From a virus, in the IMG/VR virus record IMGVR_UViG_3300031673_000084, positions 1-48,602 of that record: DNA of 48,602 nt. One strand, written 5' to 3'. Below, one piece after another: positions 38,204-46,751 of the stretch. Positions within the stretch are counted from its first letter, which is position 1. Each line of letters begins with the position of its first letter. The notes under the pieces were generated by a model that saw only the letters and a program-made list of their open reading frames with translations, made no database searches and was not told where the DNA came from. A program made the translations under genes and the position numbers.

Positions 38204-38230
38204 AATAAAAACCAAGATTCCCGGAAGGGG
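38204..38230 (+). repeat. intergenic repeat A, copy 9
   Basis: AATAAAAACCAAGATTCCCG then GAAGGGG, 33 bases before the ATG at 38237. AAGGGG is that gene's ribosome site. Confidence 0.8.
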
Positions 38231-38236
38231 CCTGAT

Positions 38237-38812
38237 ATGACAAAGCAAATCCAAGGGAAGCCGACAACCTACCACGGGGTCCGCTTCCGCTCCCGGCTGG
38301 AAGCCCGTTGGGCGGTCTTCCTCGATTACTATATCCTTGCGGATCAATGGATATATGAACCCCGCAACTTTACCCTGCCCAAGGAAGGGTGGGGATACAC
38401 CCCGGATTTCTTCTTCAAGACCGGGACCGCCCAAGGCTTCCTTGAGGTCAAGCCGGTAATGCCCGAGGAATCCTATTTACACGTCCTTTCCCGCTTTGCC
38501 TCCGTGTTACCGGTGGAATTGTTCCTTGGGATCGGGGACTTCTACAGGGGGCATCCCCAGGTATGCACGGTGTCTCCTAAAGCGTTGACACCTAAGAAGC
38601 TCGGGGCAATCCTTGTGGCCCTTACCAGCTTCTTTCCCCGGTCCGGGCCCGCTGCCCTAATCGCAAGCCGGGCAAGGCTTGATTTGCCCTTCGACCCTCC
38701 CCGCTTTCGTGGCCCCGGAAGGATGGGGAGCAAGTCTCCAAGCGATTATGTCCGGGAGTGGGCCGAAAGGGAGCGAGCCAAGACACGGAACAGAAAAGGA
38801 AAAAGGAAATGA
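38237..38812 (+). CDS. PD-(D/E)XK endonuclease-like protein
   Basis: 191 residues. TTYHGVRFRSRLEARWAVFLDYY...YEPRNFTLPKEGWGYTPDFFFKTGTAQGFLEVKPVMPEES carries the E (LEAR), D (TPDFF) and E-x-K (FLEVKP) of the PD-(D/E)XK fold in a pattern very common in phage genomes. The C-terminal part is basic. It probably acts as an endonuclease in recombination or in host-DNA or junction processing. Stop overlaps the next ATG (ATGA). The upstream extension to 38105 has no support. Confidence 0.8.
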   Translation: MTKQIQGKPTTYHGVRFRSRLEARWAVFLDYYILADQWIYEPRNFTLPKEGWGYTPDFFFKTGTAQGFLEVKPVMPEESYLHVLSRFASVLPVELFLGIGDFYRGHPQVCTVSPKALTPKKLGAILVALTSFFPRSGPAALIASRARLDLPFDPPRFRGPGRMGSKSPSDYVREWAERERAKTRNRKGKRK

Positions 38813-39036
38813 CTCAACCAGGATATACCCCGGTATCCAGTGTTACCAACCCCAGGCCACCGGGCTCCGGGGCCGGGATTGTCAAGCCTGGAGTGTATCG
38901 CGGTCCTTACCGGCCCCCGGCCCGGTGGAAGCCCTCGGGGTGTGACCTGATCTTCTGGGGCTTCTGCTTCGGTCTAGGATTCTGGCTTGCCAACGTAGCC
39001 TTAACCTGTGCCTTTGGGGTGGTTACAGGACAATGA
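38809..39036 (+). CDS. small membrane protein
   Basis: 75 residues after AAAAGGAA. Pro/Gly-rich N-terminal half and one C-terminal membrane helix (LIFWGFCFGLGFWLANVALTCAFGVV). It is coupled on both sides by ATGA overlaps, between a nuclease and the DNA polymerase. It may anchor replication to the membrane or be a holin-like protein; unproven. Confidence 0.6.
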   Translation: MTQPGYTPVSSVTNPRPPGSGAGIVKPGVYRGPYRPPARWKPSGCDLIFWGFCFGLGFWLANVALTCAFGVVTGQ

Positions 39037-41225
39037 CCAGGCCCCGCCCCAAACCGATCAAGGCCCGCCGTAAGGTAAGAGACCCCTTGCCCGAGACACC
39101 CGGCGGATTGCTTGCCCTCGATACGGAGACCACGGGCTTGGACTTATGGCATGGATGCCGGCCCTTCTTCGTGTCTGCTTGTGACGAAGCCGGCAACCTC
39201 TACGCCTGGGAGTGGGACGTTGACCCCGAGACCCGGGAAGTGTTGCCGGGGTTCAGTGGGTTCCCGCCTCCCGGGCCGGGCAAGGGCTTTCCCCCGGAAA
39301 AGGAATTGGCGGAAATCCATTCCCTTTCCGTTTCCCACACCCTTGTTTTCCACAATGCCAAATTCGACCTTCGGGCCCTCGAATTCTTCAATCTCTGGAA
39401 CGGGGACCAGGTTGCCCGGGTGTGTCAGGATACCTTGATAGCTTCCCACCTGCTTGCCTCGGGCGGAAGCCACAAGCTGAAAGACCTGGCTTTGATGTAC
39501 CTGGACATAGACGATACGGACCAGCAAGAGCTAAGGGAGGCAACCAACCAGGCCCGGACCATCGGCCGCCGCAAGGGGTGGAGGATTGCCGCCCCGGGCG
39601 ACCCTCATTTCCCTGCCCTCAAGCGGGCCCCCAAGCAAGGCTTTTGGGTGTTTGACACCTGGCTCCCCCGGGCCGTTGCCAAAGCCGAAGGTTACCCGGT
39701 CCATTACAAGCCCGATGGATCGATAGACCCCGAGCGGTCCCATCCCTGGTGGTCAATCCTCCAAACCTACGCCCTCCGGGACGTAGAGCGGACCATGGGA
39801 TTGTGGCTTCTCTTCCGGGAGGCATTGAAAGAAGAGGGCCTTTGGAACCATTACCAAACCCGCCGCCGGCTCTTGGAAATCACCTACCGGATGGAGTCCC
39901 ACGGAATCACGGCACACCCGAAGCGGATCGACCGCCAAGCCCGCAAGTACCGGGAGGCCCAAGAGGAATCCCGGGCGGTTTGCCTCTCTCTTGCCGGAAA
40001 CAAGCTCGATAACCTGGCATCCCCAAAGCAAGTCCAAGGGGTCCTTTATGGCACCTTCAAGCTCAAGCCGATCAAGGAAACCAAGACCGGCTATTCCACG
40101 GATGCCGAAACCCTGGAAGCCCTCAAGGCGTCTTTACCCCCACGCTCCAAAGCCGCCCGGTTTATCCACCACCTGCAAGCGACCCGCAAGCGGGACAAGA
40201 TGCTTGACTACTTGGAAAGCTATCACAAGGCGGGGCTCCCGGGGGCCAGCTACAAGACTAGCCGAGCCGGTTTCTGCGGGAAGCAGAGAACCAGGCTTGC
40301 GGAGTGGTTGACCCTCCATCCCAGCTTCAACGTTACCGGGACGGCAACCACCCGCTTTAGCTCTTCCAACCCCAACGCCCAAAACATAAGCAAGCAGGAA
40401 GCATACAATCTCCGGGAAGTCTTCGGACCCTTGCCGGGGCGGGAGTGGTGGTCCCTCGATTATAAAAACATAGAAAAGCGGATACCCGTCTACCTTGCGG
40501 GGGAGAAAGAGCTAATCAAGCTTTTCGAGGAAGGGGGGTCTTACCACCTATTGGTTGCCTCCATTCTCCGCCCGGAAATGCTCAAGCGATTGGGCCCGGA
40601 GCGATTCAAGAAGACTGATGAATATGGATGGATCAAGAATGGCAACTTCGCGGAACAATATGGGGCAGGGGAAAAGACTACGGATGCTACCCTCCACGTT
40701 CCCGGGGGCTATCGAAAGATCAAGGGCCGTTTCAAGAAGGTTGCCTGCCTCGGGCAAGAGAAGATCGAAGAGGCACAACGCACCGGGCGAGTAATCTGTC
40801 TCGGGGGCTATCCCCTGGAAGTCCCCTTCACCCATGGCCGGGTCGATTCCACCAAGCCCTTTAACTACTTCGTCCAAGGCTCCGCCGGGTGGGCCTTGAT
40901 CCTGGCAATGATCCGGGTGGATGGCTACCTCCAAACCCTGACCCCTGCCGGGCAACGGATCAAGCCGGATAGTGCCTTTGCCTCCCTACCCCCGGGTGAA
41001 GCCAAGCGGTTGGTTGCCTCCGGCTACAGAATGATTATGTGCATCCATGATGAATTGGTCTTTGACTTCCCGGTCTGCAATCACCCCTCGGACCCCAACC
41101 TACAAATCATCGACAGGATAGCCCACTTGATGGAACAATCCGGAATGGACCTGGGGCTCCCCACCCCGGTCGCCTCGGAGCGTGTCACTACCGATTGGGC
41201 CCACGGGGAAGCGGTTGCTGCTTAA
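39033..41225 (+). CDS. polA: family A DNA polymerase with 3'-5' exonuclease
   Basis: 730 residues. Exonuclease: Exo I LLALDTETTGLDL, Exo II LVFHNAKFDLRAL, Exo III YALRDVERT. Polymerase: motif A WSLDYKNIEKRIPVYLAGE, motif B around GWIKNGNFAEQYGAGE and motif C MIMCIHDELVFDF (HDE). All catalytic aspartates are present. Motif A differs from the usual DYSQIELR (N for Q, K for L), and motif B has Tyr where E. coli Pol I has Arg754, while Lys758 and Phe762 equivalents remain. No 5' nuclease domain. It replicates the phage genome with the primase-helicase at 42088. Confidence 0.95.
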   Translation: MTRPRPKPIKARRKVRDPLPETPGGLLALDTETTGLDLWHGCRPFFVSACDEAGNLYAWEWDVDPETREVLPGFSGFPPPGPGKGFPPEKELAEIHSLSVSHTLVFHNAKFDLRALEFFNLWNGDQVARVCQDTLIASHLLASGGSHKLKDLALMYLDIDDTDQQELREATNQARTIGRRKGWRIAAPGDPHFPALKRAPKQGFWVFDTWLPRAVAKAEGYPVHYKPDGSIDPERSHPWWSILQTYALRDVERTMGLWLLFREALKEEGLWNHYQTRRRLLEITYRMESHGITAHPKRIDRQARKYREAQEESRAVCLSLAGNKLDNLASPKQVQGVLYGTFKLKPIKETKTGYSTDAETLEALKASLPPRSKAARFIHHLQATRKRDKMLDYLESYHKAGLPGASYKTSRAGFCGKQRTRLAEWLTLHPSFNVTGTATTRFSSSNPNAQNISKQEAYNLREVFGPLPGREWWSLDYKNIEKRIPVYLAGEKELIKLFEEGGSYHLLVASILRPEMLKRLGPERFKKTDEYGWIKNGNFAEQYGAGEKTTDATLHVPGGYRKIKGRFKKVACLGQEKIEEAQRTGRVICLGGYPLEVPFTHGRVDSTKPFNYFVQGSAGWALILAMIRVDGYLQTLTPAGQRIKPDSAFASLPPGEAKRLVASGYRMIMCIHDELVFDFPVCNHPSDPNLQIIDRIAHLMEQSGMDLGLPTPVASERVTTDWAHGEAVAA

Positions 41226-41232
41226 TTTTGTT

Positions 41233-41247
41233 GTCTAAACACAAAAA
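41233..41247 (+). repeat. intergenic repeat B, copy 5 (diverged)
   Basis: GTCTAAACACAAAAA, 9 bases before the ATG at 41256 and directly after the polymerase stop. Confidence 0.5.
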
Positions 41248-41255
41248 CAAGAGCC

Positions 41256-42062
41256 ATGATCCGCCTAAGCCACCAACCCGAGGAAGACCAGGCCCGCCTT
41301 GCCACCCTGGACCGGGAGGCAATCGGCCAGTGGGAAGAGGAGCACGCCTCCGCCGAAGAGCGGAAGCACCAGAAGTATCCTAAGTGGAAACACTATACCC
41401 TCTGTATCCTTTGCAAGGATGCCATCCTTGGTTACGAACACTGGGGACCAAGCAAGAGCAAGTATATCAAAGTAGGCTATTGGCAGGGAGACGGTCAAAA
41501 CACCATTGGGGGTCCCGAGGCCCGGATATGTCCGGACTGCTTGGAAAGGCTCAAGCGGTCCCGGTTTCCCCAACCCGGGCACAAGCGGGTCTTCCCTCCC
41601 GAGGTCGCCCGGGACCTGGGGGACCGCTTGCTTGATTGGCTCCCCGAAGCCCTGACCTTTTACCACCGGTCCAACTGGGATTGGTCCTATATGAAGGGAT
41701 GGGTGCGGAAAGAGACCTTTAACGTAGCCCCTTTCATCTTTGAGGTAGAGACCCCATTCTGGCCCGGGGACCGGAAGCGAAAGATTCTTACCCGCCTTGT
41801 GCTTCGCACCCCGGAGCGGTTAGGGAGATTTTGTAAGCAATCACCCCTTCCCGGCCGGGAAGACTTGCAGGAAATTACAGAGCGATTCCTTACGGGTATT
41901 AGGGGGGTCTTCGCTTGCACCATGACGGACCACCGCAAGCGGTTCAAGGCAATGCTTGCCAAGTGGGAAGAGAATTGGGGGTCCGAGGAATTCAAGCGGC
42001 CGGAGCCCGAGCCTGAACCCGAGCCGGAACCGGTAGGCCGTAGAGGAATCAAGCTTCTTTAG
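41256..42062 (+). CDS. hypothetical protein with CxxC pairs
   Basis: 268 residues. Two Cys pairs (LCILCKDA and ICPDCLERL, ~49-95) could bind zinc. The middle is aromatic-rich (WLPEALTFYHRSNWDWSYMKGWVRKETFNVAPFIFEVETPFW), and a PEPEPEPEPEP tract lies before the end. Unknown function; located between polymerase and primase-helicase, so probably part of replication. Confidence 0.65.
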   Translation: MIRLSHQPEEDQARLATLDREAIGQWEEEHASAEERKHQKYPKWKHYTLCILCKDAILGYEHWGPSKSKYIKVGYWQGDGQNTIGGPEARICPDCLERLKRSRFPQPGHKRVFPPEVARDLGDRLLDWLPEALTFYHRSNWDWSYMKGWVRKETFNVAPFIFEVETPFWPGDRKRKILTRLVLRTPERLGRFCKQSPLPGREDLQEITERFLTGIRGVFACTMTDHRKRFKAMLAKWEENWGSEEFKRPEPEPEPEPEPVGRRGIKLL

Positions 42063-42087
42063 AACAACGGAGATAACGATAACCAAG

Positions 42088-44379
42088 ATGCCGATTAAAG
42101 GACCAACAAAGCTACAACCCTTCCTCTTTCATGGGGTAGAGCTAACCTGGGGCGGAGACCCCCAGGCCCAAGGGGATTGTCCCTTCTGCCTCAAGGAATC
42201 CCATTTCTACGTCAGAAAGCAAACCGGGCAATGGGATTGCAAGTCTTGCGGAAGGAAGGGAAATATCTACAGCTTCCTTACTGAGATTTGGGAAATCTCC
42301 AGGGATGCAAGCTTAGGCTGCAAAGAGGATTATCAAGTCTTGGCAGAAGCCCGAGGCATCCCGGCCGGGGCCCTCAAAACCTGGGGCCTTGCCAAGTCAA
42401 TCATAGGTGGAGATTGGCTAATCCCCGCTTTCAACGCTCAGGGCAAGCTTGCCAACCTCTGCCGGGTGGAGCCTAAGACCTTCCGCCTCCTGTCTACCCC
42501 GGGCTGTACGCTCCATCCCTTCGGCCCGGTTCCCGGCCCCACCAATAAACGCCAGAAAACCCTTTGGGTGTGCGAAGGCCCTTGGGATGGAATGGCCCTC
42601 TGGTCCGCCCTGGCAACCATCAAGGCCCGGGGGAAGCCTCCCAGGTATATCAAGACCACCAACCCCGCCGGCTCCCTGGGAGCCTCCCAGGCCGTCCTTG
42701 CGGTCCCCGGGGCCGGCATCTTCAAGGAAGACTGGCTTGCCCTCTTGGACGGCCGGGACTGCCGCCTTGTTTATGACAACGACCATCCCCGGGCGACTTG
42801 CAAGGGATGCCGCAAGCAATACTCTAAGGCGGAGAAGGCTTGTCCGCATTGCGGGGGCAAGGATCGGGGCCCGAAGGTCTCCCGCCCCGGTTGGGATGGA
42901 ATGGCCCGGGTGGTCAAGCTGGTCTCGGAATCCGGGACCAGGCCCAAGACCCTCCACCGGCTCCGCTGGGGCAAGACCGGGCACGATCTCAACCTAGCGG
43001 ACGGATACGACGTAAGAGACCTGATCCGGGACCGCGGCCCCGTGGGGGCTCTCCGCTTGCTCTCAGAACGATTAGAGCGGGTAAGGTCTTCTGATACCCG
43101 CAAGGGCACCAAGGGCCGGGAGGAAGAGCCCCCGGGCCTGGAACCGCTCCCCAGGGAGACCTTCCGCCAGCTATGCGGGGATTATTCCGAAGCCCTCCAC
43201 TTCGGGCCCCTTATGCGGGACACCCTGGCAACCATGCTCGCCGTGGCCGTATCCACCACCCTCGGGGGCGACCAGCTTTGGCTCAGGGTGATAGGCCCTC
43301 CCGGCTCGGGCAAGACCACCCTTGCCGAAGCCCTCTCTTGTGCCCGGGAGTATATCTTCCCGGTCTCCAGTATCACAGGGCTACACTCCGGGTTTACCGG
43401 TGGAGACCGGGCGGTAAGGCGGAAGGATGCCTCCCTGATTCCCAAGATGGATGGCAAGACAACCATCATTAAGGATGGGGACACCCTCCTAACTGCCCCC
43501 AACCGGGACAAGATACTCGCGGAAATGCGGGACCTGTACGACGGCACTTCGCGGAGCCACTACCGCAACCGGGTGGCCCGGTCCTATGAAGGTCTCCGCA
43601 CCACCTTTATCCTTTGTGCCACCGATGAAATCCGCTCCCTAAACCGTACCTTCCTCGGGGAGCGGTTTCTTGATTGTGAAATCCTTGGGAAGGATGAAGC
43701 TTCCCCGTACCTGGACCGGGCCCTAAGCAATGCCTACGGACATATCCTCGATACCTGGAAGCCTTCCGAAGAGCAGGAAGCCCAAGATGAAGAGACCGCC
43801 CTTTATCTCCACCGGGTAACCTACGGTTATCTCCAGCATTTGAAAGAGGGCTTAACCTCTTTGCCCCCTCCCGATCTTCCTCAGGGAATCGGAACCAAAA
43901 TCAAGGCACTAGGACAAATACTCTCTATGATGCGTGCCCGGGTCAACCGGGAGAAGGGGGAGGCTCTTGCCTACCGCCCCCGGGCGGAGCTAGCAACCCG
44001 CCTGGTGGGGCAGCTTGCCAAGCTGGGGGTCTGCCTGTCAATCGTCCTGAATAAAAAGACGGTCGATAATGAGACCTTCCGCATAATCCGCAAGGTTGCC
44101 CTTGATACCGCTTGCGGGTTTCACTTGGAAATCACGCAACTCTTGATCCGTTACAAGGCCGGACTGTCCGCCAAGCAAATCGGGATGGAGCTAGGGCTAT
44201 CGGAAACCTCAATCCGCCGCAACCTTCTGGATATGGCGGAATTCCAAATCGTCAAGCGGGGTAGTCGCCCTAACCGCTCCGGTGTCCGGGGCCGGGACCT
44301 GCATATCTGGTCCCTGTCCCCCTCTGTCGGCCGGCTTTGGCGGGAGGCAGGACTTGCGACAAGGAAGAAAGAGCAATGA
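42088..44379 (+). CDS. primase-helicase with zinc-interrupted Toprim domain
   Basis: 763 residues. CHC2-like zinc finger CPFC...CKSC (C31, C34, C51, C54); Toprim domain with VCEGPWDG (E163) and VYDND (230-232); a second zinc ribbon CKGC...CPHC (C238, C241, C252, C255) is inserted right after the DND. The ATPase/helicase-like domain has Walker A GPPGSGKTTLAEA (403-415), TIIKDGDTLL as Walker B region and LCATDEIRSLN as sensor 1. The C-terminus is a winged helix (LSAKQIGMELGLSETSIRRNLLDMAEFQIV). It primes and unwinds DNA for the polymerase. Confidence 0.85.
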   Translation: MPIKGPTKLQPFLFHGVELTWGGDPQAQGDCPFCLKESHFYVRKQTGQWDCKSCGRKGNIYSFLTEIWEISRDASLGCKEDYQVLAEARGIPAGALKTWGLAKSIIGGDWLIPAFNAQGKLANLCRVEPKTFRLLSTPGCTLHPFGPVPGPTNKRQKTLWVCEGPWDGMALWSALATIKARGKPPRYIKTTNPAGSLGASQAVLAVPGAGIFKEDWLALLDGRDCRLVYDNDHPRATCKGCRKQYSKAEKACPHCGGKDRGPKVSRPGWDGMARVVKLVSESGTRPKTLHRLRWGKTGHDLNLADGYDVRDLIRDRGPVGALRLLSERLERVRSSDTRKGTKGREEEPPGLEPLPRETFRQLCGDYSEALHFGPLMRDTLATMLAVAVSTTLGGDQLWLRVIGPPGSGKTTLAEALSCAREYIFPVSSITGLHSGFTGGDRAVRRKDASLIPKMDGKTTIIKDGDTLLTAPNRDKILAEMRDLYDGTSRSHYRNRVARSYEGLRTTFILCATDEIRSLNRTFLGERFLDCEILGKDEASPYLDRALSNAYGHILDTWKPSEEQEAQDEETALYLHRVTYGYLQHLKEGLTSLPPPDLPQGIGTKIKALGQILSMMRARVNREKGEALAYRPRAELATRLVGQLAKLGVCLSIVLNKKTVDNETFRIIRKVALDTACGFHLEITQLLIRYKAGLSAKQIGMELGLSETSIRRNLLDMAEFQIVKRGSRPNRSGVRGRDLHIWSLSPSVGRLWREAGLATRKKEQ

Positions 44380-44702
44380 TGCTTTATGGATATATCCTGG
44401 CAGCAGCCTTGGGCCTTGTGAGCCGGGACCCGGTGTTAAACCGTCCCACTCCAGCCCCCAGGCCCGAGGTTTGCTTGTGGGCTTGGCAACACCGGGTTGG
44501 TGGTGCTATTACCCACACTATCGGCATGAGCAACGCTCCGTATGATTCCAGGCCCGAAGCGTGGTGGTATTGTGATGCAGACCGCCGTTGGGAATCCTGG
44601 ACGCTATGGGGCTTCCACCCGATTAAGGCAATATCGTTATGGGAGCTACGGAGGCGGGCCTATCGGCAAACCATCCATGGGCGACAGGGAGGCGGAAAGT
44701 GA
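44376..44702 (+). CDS. hypothetical protein with N-terminal hydrophobic segment
   Basis: 108 residues, ATGA-coupled to the primase-helicase. Begins MMLYGYILAAALGLVSRDP (signal or membrane anchor) and is Trp-rich afterwards (WAWQHRVGG, AWWYCDADRRWESWTLWGF). Ends basic. Function unknown. Confidence 0.55.
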   Translation: MMLYGYILAAALGLVSRDPVLNRPTPAPRPEVCLWAWQHRVGGAITHTIGMSNAPYDSRPEAWWYCDADRRWESWTLWGFHPIKAISLWELRRRAYRQTIHGRQGGGK

Positions 44703-44923
44703 ACCCAAAGCCCAAACGCAAATACAGGCACCGCAAGAGGCTTGAGATTCCCACTCAACCCCGAACGTGCCTCAAGTGTCTCCAAACCTTCCCCAGCACC
44801 GGGCCCGGGAATCGGATATGCAAGCGTTGTCTCCGGGAGAATCAAAAGGTCGCACAAGTCCTGATAGAGCCAACCGGCCCCAATCCTCAATACCCCAAGA
44901 TGAAGCCTAGCGGTTCTGGATAA
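44699..44923 (+). CDS. small zinc-ribbon protein
   Basis: 74 residues from a GTG overlapping the previous stop (GTGA), with GGGAGGCGG upstream. Basic N-terminus (NPKPKRKYRHRKRLE), zinc ribbon CLKC...CKRC (TCLKCLQTFPSTGPGNRICKRCL), Pro-rich end. Probably a nucleic-acid-binding protein. Confidence 0.65.
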   Translation: MNPKPKRKYRHRKRLEIPTQPRTCLKCLQTFPSTGPGNRICKRCLRENQKVAQVLIEPTGPNPQYPKMKPSGSG

Positions 44924-44927
44924 GTAA

Positions 44928-45617
44928 ATGCCCCATCCATTCCATCAAGACCGATACGCCACGATCTATCACGGGGATTGCTGGTCCTATATAAAGCGGC
45001 TTGTCCGCTCTGAGGCAGTCTTGATCCTGGCCGATCCACCTTACGGATTGGGGCTAAGGCATGATAACAAGAGCCGGGGCAGGGGCTACAATCCCGGTCA
45101 TGGGGATCAAATATGTACTGCTCAAGATTATCCACCGGTCATAGGGGATGATAAGTTATTCGAGCCGGGGCGATTGGTGTGCTTCCCCAATATAGTCCTA
45201 TGGGGTGCAAACAACTTTGCAAACAAGCTCCCGCCTTCACCCAAATGGTTCGCCTGGGATAAGCGGCGTGAAGAGAAATTCTCCAATGATGGATCGGATA
45301 TCGAGCTAGCTTGGGTCCAGGGTGGCAATGGAATAGCGTGCCGAATCTTTCGCCACCTTTGGAGTGGTTGTGTCCGCGATTCGGAACGCCGCTCCCGCCT
45401 GGTTCATCCCACCCAGAAGCCGATTGCCCTCATGGAATGGTGTATCCATCAATTCGCCCATAAGCCGATCAAGCTGGTTGTCGACCCTTTCATGGGCTCC
45501 GGCCCGACCTTGATTGCCGCCAAGAGATTAGGTCTCAAGTCCGTTGGCTGGGAATTGTCTTTACACTATTGCCGGATAGCCGCAAGGAGGTTGCGTCAAT
45601 GCCCCATCAAGACCTAG
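44928..45617 (+). CDS. DNA N4/N6-methyltransferase
   Basis: 229 residues, four bases after the previous stop. Catalytic motif ADPPYGLG (DPPY, ~36-43) precedes the SAM-binding motif VVDPFMGSGPTLIAAKRLGLKSVGWEL (~187-210), the order of beta-class amino-methyltransferases. VHPTQKPIALMEWCIHQF is the usual linking motif. It methylates adenine N6 or cytosine N4, probably to protect phage DNA from restriction. No restriction partner is visible. Confidence 0.92.
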   Translation: MPHPFHQDRYATIYHGDCWSYIKRLVRSEAVLILADPPYGLGLRHDNKSRGRGYNPGHGDQICTAQDYPPVIGDDKLFEPGRLVCFPNIVLWGANNFANKLPPSPKWFAWDKRREEKFSNDGSDIELAWVQGGNGIACRIFRHLWSGCVRDSERRSRLVHPTQKPIALMEWCIHQFAHKPIKLVVDPFMGSGPTLIAAKRLGLKSVGWELSLHYCRIAARRLRQCPIKT

Positions 45618-45865
45618 CCCGCCTCCCCGCTAAGGAAGCCGGCGAATTGGTAGAGACTTGCGATTCCGTGGCCGAAGCCCACGGACTGGAGCCCTACCAC
45701 CACCAAGCATACCGGCTCTTGGAAATCTTGGAGCAAGACGGCTTGAAAGAGCAAGCCCAGCAAATCCGGATGGCCGTTGCCTGGATACCGGGAATGAGTA
45801 TGTCCACCTTTATCGGCCCGCTGTTGGATGGAATCCTTAGACACGCTCAAGAAGTGGAGGATTGA
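45599..45865 (+). CDS. hypothetical helical protein
   Basis: 88 residues; AAGGAGG lies 7 bases before the ATG, which overlaps the methyltransferase end by 19 bases. Helical and acidic (DLARLPAKEAGELVETCDSVAEAHGLEPYHHQAYRLLEILEQDGLKEQAQQIRMAVAW). No family recognised. Confidence 0.65.
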   Translation: MPHQDLARLPAKEAGELVETCDSVAEAHGLEPYHHQAYRLLEILEQDGLKEQAQQIRMAVAWIPGMSMSTFIGPLLDGILRHAQEVED

Positions 45866-45869
45866 TACC

Positions 45870-46553
45870 ATGGCTACACTCACGCCTCTTCAATGCCCGC
45901 ATTGTTTCCGGAGAGTCTATCTAGGTCCGGGCTTGGAAGAAATCCCAAACAGGCTCCCTTGCCCCCATTGCGGGAAAGACCTTGAGGACTGCCCCGAGAA
46001 CGAAGCCCGGAGCCTAAAGGAAATCCAAAAAGAAGTAGCTTCCTGGTCAGAAACCAACTTTGGGCAACAGGTCTCCCAGGTAACAGGCTTTCCCTTGGGC
46101 TCCCTTGCCCCCTTGCTGGGAATTATGGAAGAGCTAGGGGAGCTATGTCATTGTGTGCTAAAGCACCATCAAGGTATCCGGGGTTATGATGATCCATCAA
46201 AGTATGAACCAGAGCGGGACGATGCCTTAGCGGATATCCTGGTTTATCTTTGCGACTTTGCAAGCCGGGAGGGTGTTAACCTGTTACACGTCTTGAATGA
46301 GACTTGGGAGCAAGTCGCCAAGAGGAATTGGAAGAAGAACCCTTCGGCCAATCCCCTGCCGGCAAGCCCCCCTGCCGCTAACGTAACACGGGAAGGATTC
46401 CCCTTCCTGGTTTGCAACGCTTGTGAAACCATAATCTCCGCCACAACCGCAGAGACCCATGAGCAGGGTATCACCTGTCCCATTTGCAAAGCGTGGATAC
46501 CCCACTCCACCCTGGATACCCTCTTCGGAGAGGGGTGGAGGGAAACACCCTAA
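45870..46553 (+). CDS. MazG-like pyrophosphohydrolase flanked by zinc ribbons
   Basis: 227 residues. N-terminal zinc ribbon CPHC...CPHC (~8-34), MazG-like core (~50-160) with [24 protein letters not shown] (E-E-x-x-E) and [38 protein letters not shown], and a C-terminal ribbon CNACE...CPICKAW (~187-210). MazG enzymes hydrolyse nucleoside triphosphates, including (p)ppGpp-related or damaged nucleotides. The start is the ATG at 45870, four bases after the previous stop; a longer frame from 45828 is less likely. Confidence 0.8.
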   Translation: MATLTPLQCPHCFRRVYLGPGLEEIPNRLPCPHCGKDLEDCPENEARSLKEIQKEVASWSETNFGQQVSQVTGFPLGSLAPLLGIMEELGELCHCVLKHHQGIRGYDDPSKYEPERDDALADILVYLCDFASREGVNLLHVLNETWEQVAKRNWKKNPSANPLPASPPAANVTREGFPFLVCNACETIISATTAETHEQGITCPICKAWIPHSTLDTLFGEGWRETP

Positions 46554-46569
46554 CAAGGAGGTACCAAGA

Positions 46570-46740
46570 ATGTTGGTCCTATCCAGAAAGAGGAATGAGC
46601 GTATCGTTATTGGCGACCTGGTAACCGTCACCGTGGTGGCAATCCGTGGAGACAAGGTACGCCTTGGAATAGATGCCCCCAAGAAAATCCCCGTCCACCG
46701 GGAAGAGGTCAAGGCCCGGATCGACCGGGGCGAAGCGTAA
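46570..46740 (+). CDS. csrA: CsrA-family translational regulator
   Basis: 56 residues after CAAGGAGGTACCAAGA. The sequence [47 protein letters not shown] is a typical CsrA, with Leu4 and Arg6 of the first strand and Arg in HREEV (the RNA-contacting R44 equivalent) kept. CsrA dimers bind GGA-containing hairpins near ribosome sites and repress or stabilise mRNAs. Its own ribosome site contains AGGA, so autoregulation is possible. Length is typical for the family (55-65). Confidence 0.95.
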   Translation: MLVLSRKRNERIVIGDLVTVTVVAIRGDKVRLGIDAPKKIPVHREEVKARIDRGEA

Positions 46741-46751
46741 GCTCAACCGCC

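Noticed and set aside
42544-42553. AATAAACGCC inside the primase-helicase gene as a repeat A copy
   Set aside because: Only the first ten bases match, it is in frame within conserved coding sequence and lacks the GATTCC and AAGG parts.
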